Origin: Thermodesulfobacteriota bacterium
GTDB lineage: Bacteria; Desulfobacterota; Anaeroferrophillalia; Anaeroferrophillales; Tharpellaceae
Length of the DNA: 54,366 bases
Assembly (NCBI GenBank): GCA_024762675.1
Contig: JANTGZ010000006.1
Span: 1 to 54,366 of the forward strand
Direction: 5' to 3'
Shown here one piece after another: positions 50,964 to 54,366 of the stretch (its first letter is position 1; every line of letters begins with the position of its first letter). Below the pieces are notes generated by a model, which worked only from the letters and a program-made list of their open reading frames with translations, did no database searches and was not told where the DNA came from. The translations under genes were made by a program, and so were the position numbers.

Positions 50964-51275
50964 TTAACAACTGATTTCAGTAATTCTAAGCTGCGTCAGT
51001 TCCTGACGGTGCCCCTGGCGTTTACGATAACCTTTACGACGTTTTGATTTAAAAACCAGGATTTTCTCGCCTCGTTTCTGGGCCACAATTTCACCCTTCA
51101 CTGAAACGCCTTCCAACAGGGGGGTTCCGACCTTTACTTCATCTTCATCGACAAGGCTCAGGACTTCTGGAAAATCAACAATATCGCCCGCTTCGCCGAC
51201 GATTCTCTCAACATCAATCACTTCTCCGGATGCAACACGATACTGCTTTCCTCCGGTACGTAAAACGGCATACAT
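50964..51275 (-). CDS. rplU: 50S ribosomal protein L21
   Basis: This 103-residue protein is L21. It begins YAVLRTGGKQYRV after Met and ends with the basic KSKRRKGYRKRQGHRQ. ATG at 51275 is chosen because GGAG lies nine bases upstream and the family starts exactly there; an in-frame start at 51302 would add nine non-conserved residues. It leads the rplU-rpmA operon from a strong promoter at 51367-51395. Confidence 0.97.
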   Translation of the reverse strand: MYAVLRTGGKQYRVASGEVIDVERIVGEAGDIVDFPEVLSLVDEDEVKVGTPLLEGVSVKGEIVAQKRGEKILVFKSKRRKGYRKRQGHRQELTQLRITEISC

Positions 51276-51366
51276 TATCCGTAACTCCTCCATAATAAAC
51301 AAAAAGTTCTCTACCGCCTACTGGAATCCGGCAAAAGCCGCCGACGTACCCCAGAAACGGATGCGC

Positions 51367-51395
51367 TATATAATCAATCAGTCTCAGTTTGTCAA
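51367..51395 (-). promoter_or_regulatory. Strong sigma-70 promoter of rplU-rpmA
   Basis: TTGACA, a 17-base spacer and TATATA on the minus strand, right after the stop of the CpoB-like gene. The expected start near 51360 leaves a leader of about 85 bases before rplU. Confidence 0.85.
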
Positions 51396-51398
51396 GAT

Positions 51399-52142
51399 CT
51401 ATTCGAGTCGTGCCAGGGCTTTTTCAGCCCGCTGCGCACTCAAACCGGCAGGATACTTTCGCAGTAACTCACTATAAGCCGCGATCGCCGGTCCACGCCC
51501 CCCAATTGCTTCATACGACATCGCCGTTTTCAGCAAAGCATCGGGAACTTTGGTGCTTGCGGGAAAATCTTTCTGCACTCTTTTGAACTCAGTAATTGCC
51601 TGAGCATACTGGGCCAGGGAGTAATAACTCTCGCCCAACCAATAGCGGGCGTTGGCAGCCTTTACTGTGGTCGGAAAATCCCTGAGGTAGGCGGCAAACA
51701 GTTTAACCGCATTCTCATAGTCACCGTTATGGTAGGCTGCCAGAGAATCACTATAGAGTTTTTCAAAGACCTGCTCCTCGGCTTTACTGAAGGAGGGGAC
51801 CGATTCTTGAACTTCTACAGGTGTCTTTTTACCATCTTTTGTAATCTTCGGAGTAACCCGCTTTTTTATATCGATCTGGGCCCTGGTTAAAGTCTGTAGC
51901 TCCTCCGACTGCTTAAGCAATTGATCCCGGGCTTCGTCAAAACGTATCTGCAAAGCCTCAATATCCTTTTGTAAGGCCTGCTGCCGGCGGGCTCCTGATT
52001 CGAGCTCCTGTTCCAGCATAGCTACTTTTTTATTCAACTCCGCCACGGCCTGACGTTCATCAAGAGGAACCTTGCAACCTGCAACCAAGAAAAGAACCGG
52101 TAAAAATGCAAGAAAAATTATCCGCCAGGCCGAGAAACCCAT
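51399..52142 (-). CDS. cpoB: CpoB/YbgF-like lipoprotein with tetratricopeptide repeats
   Basis: This 247-residue protein has a lipoprotein signal peptide with lipobox LVAGC (lipidated Cys23), a coiled coil (about 30-95) and three tetratricopeptide repeats (about 125-245: YSDSLAAYHNGDYENAVKLF, then YWLGESYYSLAQYAQA). This is the layout of CpoB/YbgF, which links the Tol-Pal complex with peptidoglycan synthesis in the periplasm. E. coli CpoB is soluble; a lipidated form is common in Deltaproteobacteria. No tol or pal gene lies in the window. It follows fsa by five bases. Confidence 0.85.
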   Translation of the reverse strand: MGFSAWRIIFLAFLPVLFLVAGCKVPLDERQAVAELNKKVAMLEQELESGARRQQALQKDIEALQIRFDEARDQLLKQSEELQTLTRAQIDIKKRVTPKITKDGKKTPVEVQESVPSFSKAEEQVFEKLYSDSLAAYHNGDYENAVKLFAAYLRDFPTTVKAANARYWLGESYYSLAQYAQAITEFKRVQKDFPASTKVPDALLKTAMSYEAIGGRGPAIAAYSELLRKYPAGLSAQRAEKALARLE

Positions 52143-52147
52143 TTCGA

Positions 52148-52798
52148 CTACTTATCTCCCTCCAGTTTACGCCAATCATCAAGAAAACGCTCGACTCCGA
52201 TATCAGTTAACGGATGCTGTGCCAACTGCATCATCACCTTAAGCGGAATCGTACAGACATCGGCACCAAGCTCGGCCGCCGCTAAAACATGTTGAGGGTG
52301 CCTGATACTGGCAACAATTATTTTCGTCAAATAGCCATAATTATCGTAGATATCAGCAATTTGGCGTACCAGTTCCATACCTTCGGTACCGATATCATCA
52401 AGTCGACCTACAAAAGGGCTTACATAGGTAGCCCCGGCTTTGGCTGCCAACAGTGCCTGCAAAGGGGAGAAAATCAGGGTCACATTGGTTTTAATACCCA
52501 TCCCGGTAAGTTCCTTGACGGCTCTCAAACCCTCGGGTAACATCGGAATCTTGATCACGACATTATCGCCGAGAGCCACCAGCTCAAGCGCCTCTTTTAC
52601 CATGCCTGAGGCCTCTAAAGAGATCACTTCTGCGCTAACCGGTCCCGGAACCAACTCAGCTATTTCACGAATCCCCGGAAAAAAATCGAGCCCTTCTTTA
52701 GCAACCAACGAAGGATTGGTAGTCACCCCATCAACGAGACCATAATTCATAGCCTCTTTGATCTCATCAAGGTTAGCCGTATCGATAAAAAATTCCAT
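52148..52798 (-). CDS. fsa: Transaldolase of the FSA/TalC type
   Basis: This 216-residue small transaldolase has the N-terminal [29 protein letters not shown], and the Schiff-base Lys83 in [19 protein letters not shown] and [16 protein letters not shown] complete the barrel. It most likely acts in the non-oxidative pentose phosphate pathway; fructose-6-phosphate aldolase activity cannot be excluded by sequence. Its start lies inside the end of folK (26-base overlap). Confidence 0.93.
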   Translation of the reverse strand: MEFFIDTANLDEIKEAMNYGLVDGVTTNPSLVAKEGLDFFPGIREIAELVPGPVSAEVISLEASGMVKEALELVALGDNVVIKIPMLPEGLRAVKELTGMGIKTNVTLIFSPLQALLAAKAGATYVSPFVGRLDDIGTEGMELVRQIADIYDNYGYLTKIIVASIRHPQHVLAAAELGADVCTIPLKVMMQLAQHPLTDIGVERFLDDWRKLEGDK

Positions 52799-53333
52799 CC
52801 TTTACCTCATTTAGAGCAACCCCGGGAGATGCAGCCACAATCCTACAAGGCTCCTCTTCGGGATGTTTGAGTTTATATTGATTCAATAATTCAGAAATTG
52901 TTCCGCCAAACCCGGGATGCAACCAAGCTGGTGCAATCTCATTAAGCGGTTCAAGGACAAATATTCGTTTAGCAAGTTCAGGGTGAGGTACTATCAGATC
53001 CACTTCATCAATCTTTTGATCTCCATAGAAAAGGATATCAAGATCGATAGTTCGTGGCCCCCAACGCTCTTTCCGGACCCGCCCCAATGAGTTCTCGATA
53101 CAAAGCAAGCGCTCAAGTAATTCGAAAGCGGACAGGGAAACCTTAACAAGCACCACACCGTTAAGAAAAACCCCCTGCTCAAGATACCCGACCGGTGCCG
53201 TTTCGTAGAGAGATGAGAGCTTTTTTAAGGATATCGTTGGCAGATCAGAGAGTGCCTGCAGAGCCTGATTGATTAAAAAGCAACGATCACCGAGATTACT
53301 GCCGAACCCAATAAAGACTTCGCGTTCAGACAT
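52773..53333 (-). CDS. folK: Hydroxymethyl-dihydropterin pyrophosphokinase (FolK)
   Basis: This 186-residue enzyme makes the pyrophosphorylated pterin for folate synthesis. [12 protein letters not shown] at the start, [14 protein letters not shown] and [15 protein letters not shown] with [15 protein letters not shown] are the HPPK signatures. The ATG at 53333 is preferred; a TTG two codons earlier at 53339 is the alternative. It overlaps the start of fsa and lies just after tatA. Confidence 0.94.
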   Translation of the reverse strand: MSEREVFIGFGSNLGDRCFLINQALQALSDLPTISLKKLSSLYETAPVGYLEQGVFLNGVVLVKVSLSAFELLERLLCIENSLGRVRKERWGPRTIDLDILFYGDQKIDEVDLIVPHPELAKRIFVLEPLNEIAPAWLHPGFGGTISELLNQYKLKHPEEEPCRIVAASPGVALNEVKDGIFYRYG

Positions 53334-53341
53334 TACCAATT

Positions 53342-53569
53342 TCAGCTGGCTGTCTTGGAGGTTGGATCCTGGCTGTCAGTTGCCGAGTCAGCTCCGTCCT
53401 CAGGAGTCACATCAATCTCTTCAGGCTTATCATGAGAAGCCTTCTTGAAATTGCGAATCCCCTTACCCAAAGCTCCGCCAATCTCGGGCAGCTTTCCGGT
53501 ACCGAAAATAATCAAAATAATAACCAGAATGATAACAAGTTCAGGAATACCAATACCAAACATATCCAC
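53342..53569 (-). CDS. tatA: Twin-arginine translocase subunit TatA
   Basis: This 75-residue protein has one membrane helix (about 8-24), the hinge [10 protein letters not shown] and an amphipathic helix ([11 protein letters not shown]), followed by an acidic, Ser/Thr-rich tail. This is TatA/TatE, which forms the pore for folded proteins. No tatB or tatC is in the window. It heads the block tatA-folK-fsa-cpoB. Confidence 0.95.
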   Translation of the reverse strand: MDMFGIGIPELVIILVIILIIFGTGKLPEIGGALGKGIRNFKKASHDKPEEIDVTPEDGADSATDSQDPTSKTAS

Positions 53570-53610
53570 TCCCTGATCCGGCTACCGCCGGGGGTAAAGT
53601 AGTTATCAGC

Positions 53611-53653
53611 AGTCAGTCGTCGGTCTTCAGTTTTATTTAACTAACTACTGACT
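53611..53653. repeat. GTCAGT-type inverted repeat upstream of tatA
   Basis: AGTCAGT at 53611-53617 is inverted at 53647-53653 (ACTGACT), with further GTCGGTCTTCAGT and AACTAACT units between. It is a looser copy of the repeats at 45442 and 48603. Confidence 0.7.
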
Positions 53654-53759
53654 ATTGCCGTCTGAATACTACGACCAAATATTATAAAATTCAGGACACA
53701 CTAATTTTTTACATCTTACATTAAAATCAATCATTTACTACGGCCGCCAAATCAGAAAT

Positions 53760-53857
53760 TGGCGGAAGTGTATGGGAATCGAACCCACCTTTCCGGGTAT
53801 CAGCCGAAAACACTGGATTTGAAGTCCAGGCTGCCCACCAGTGACAGAGACACTTCC
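53760..53857 (-). tRNA. selC: Selenocysteine tRNA (anticodon TCA)
   Basis: The minus strand folds as a 98-base tRNA with encoded CCA. The acceptor stem is eight pairs (GGAAGTGT with ACACTTCC, discriminator G), the anticodon stem and loop is CTGGACTTCAAATCCAG (anticodon TCA), and the long variable arm pairs TTTTCGG with CCGGAAA. The long acceptor, long variable arm and UGA-reading anticodon define tRNA-Sec, charged with Ser, converted by SelA and delivered by SelB. Confidence 0.97.
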
Positions 53858-53894
53858 AAAGAGAAATTACCATTACCCGTCAGCGGGAATCGGG

Positions 53895-53923
53895 TCTATA
53901 ACAATTCTCAACCTCAAAGTCAA
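53895..53923 (-). promoter_or_regulatory. Sigma-70 promoter of selC
   Basis: TTGACT, a 17-base spacer and TATAGA on the minus strand, about 38 bases before the tRNA, with a GC-rich discriminator (CCCG). Confidence 0.65.
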
Positions 53924-54096
53924 CGCCATTCAGGACTCAAACCGGCGCAACTGCCCGAAAATCTTGAGCAAGAGTTTGACTATACATAAAAGTTATGCAA
54001 AACCATGTGAATATCGGGAAAAACTATTTGCAAAAGCGCAACAAAAACTATAGAAAACAGGGTGGTTTCCCATTAAAAATCTGGAGAAAAAGCAAG

Positions 54097-54366
54097 ATGA
54101 GCAACCCAACACTTATCGATCTCGACCTCAAGGGAAAGGCCTGCCCTCTGCCGGTAGTCGAGACCAGAAAAGCCTTTTTGAGTCTCGACAAAAACTCTGA
54201 AGAGGCTATTATAACGGTGCAACTCGACAACCAGGCAGCCTGTGCCAATGTTACCCGTTTCGCCGAAAGCCAGAGTTTTATGGTTTCCAGGGAAACCCAC
54301 CCTGATGGAACTTTCACCCTGACAATCACCAAGGGTTTTAACTGTGAGCTGCCGACCCCGAGCCCG
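54097..54366 (+). CDS. yedF: YedF, TusA-type N-terminal domain (partial)
   Basis: Ninety codons are visible before the window ends. GGAG lies upstream of ATG 54097. The sequence starts with LIDLDLKGKACPLPVVETRK, containing the Cys-Pro-x-Pro motif of the TusA family. The arrangement LDNQAACANVTRFAES and GTFTLTITKG matches the N-terminal domain of YedF, a selenium-metabolism-associated protein that also has a C-terminal DsrE-like domain, which would lie beyond the edge. It is divergent from selC. A stand-alone TusA would end earlier, near residue 80, so YedF is favoured. Confidence 0.8.
   Translation, partial: MSNPTLIDLDLKGKACPLPVVETRKAFLSLDKNSEEAIITVQLDNQAACANVTRFAESQSFMVSRETHPDGTFTLTITKGFNCELPTPSP

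Overview
The window looks like chromosome of a Desulfobacterota (classical Deltaproteobacteria) bacterium with a Gram-negative envelope. This is inferred from gene content: type IV pilin and PilT, an NtrY/NtrX pair with a DUF4390 partner, two TRAP transporters, a 2-hydroxyacyl-CoA dehydratase cluster with its ATP-driven activator, selenocysteine machinery, and a Tol-Pal style lipoprotein. No phage, plasmid, intact insertion sequence or CRISPR array was seen. It reads as mostly core genome with a few accessory islands.

Layout. 1-4.6 kb holds pili: the start of a TMTC-like membrane protein, a pilin with a sigma-54 type promoter, a protein built of degenerate signalling domains, and PilT. 4.6-10.7 kb is a minus-strand housekeeping block (PBP1A, RsmA, TsaD, MurE) and tRNA-Lys. 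11-17.8 kb holds two TRAP systems, the second with a UspA partner. 18-26.6 kb carries DUF4390, ntrY, ntrX, and parE and parC of gammaproteobacterial type. 26.7-32.6 kb is accessory: a crotonase-family gene, a 1202-residue secreted beta-helix protein and a decayed toxin-antitoxin pair. 32.8-45.4 kb is one long plus-strand run: an ArsC-family selenoprotein, an acyl-CoA ligase, two dehydratase subunits, the activator, RqcH/NFACT, then a GlcD-CheY-GlcF-hybrid kinase operon. 45.6-53.6 kb is minus-strand core genome (aroC, aroK, aroA, aroE, obgE, rpmA, rplU, cpoB-like, fsa, folK, tatA). The right end has the selenocysteine tRNA and, divergently, the start of yedF.

Main discovery. A standard gene caller breaks the gene at 32853-33191 because its twelfth codon is TGA. 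Read as selenocysteine it gives a 112-residue ArsC-like thioredoxin-fold protein with a U-x-x-C motif, and a short hairpin with a GG apical loop follows the TGA. tRNA-Sec and yedF about 20 kb away show that the organism decodes UGA as selenocysteine. The gene overlaps the acyl-CoA ligase start by one base, so it is probably expressed with the 2-hydroxyacyl-CoA dehydratase genes.

How the genes may work together (inference). The ligase, the dehydratase with its activator, and the FAD/Fe-S 2-hydroxyacid dehydrogenase could handle 2-hydroxy acids such as lactate or aryl-lactates. A receiver and a hybrid kinase with an HPt domain, embedded in the dehydrogenase operon, could report on that flux. 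Intergenic gaps carry GTCAGT-type repeats, a nine-copy heptamer array and one 98-bp element with 20-bp perfect inverted ends.
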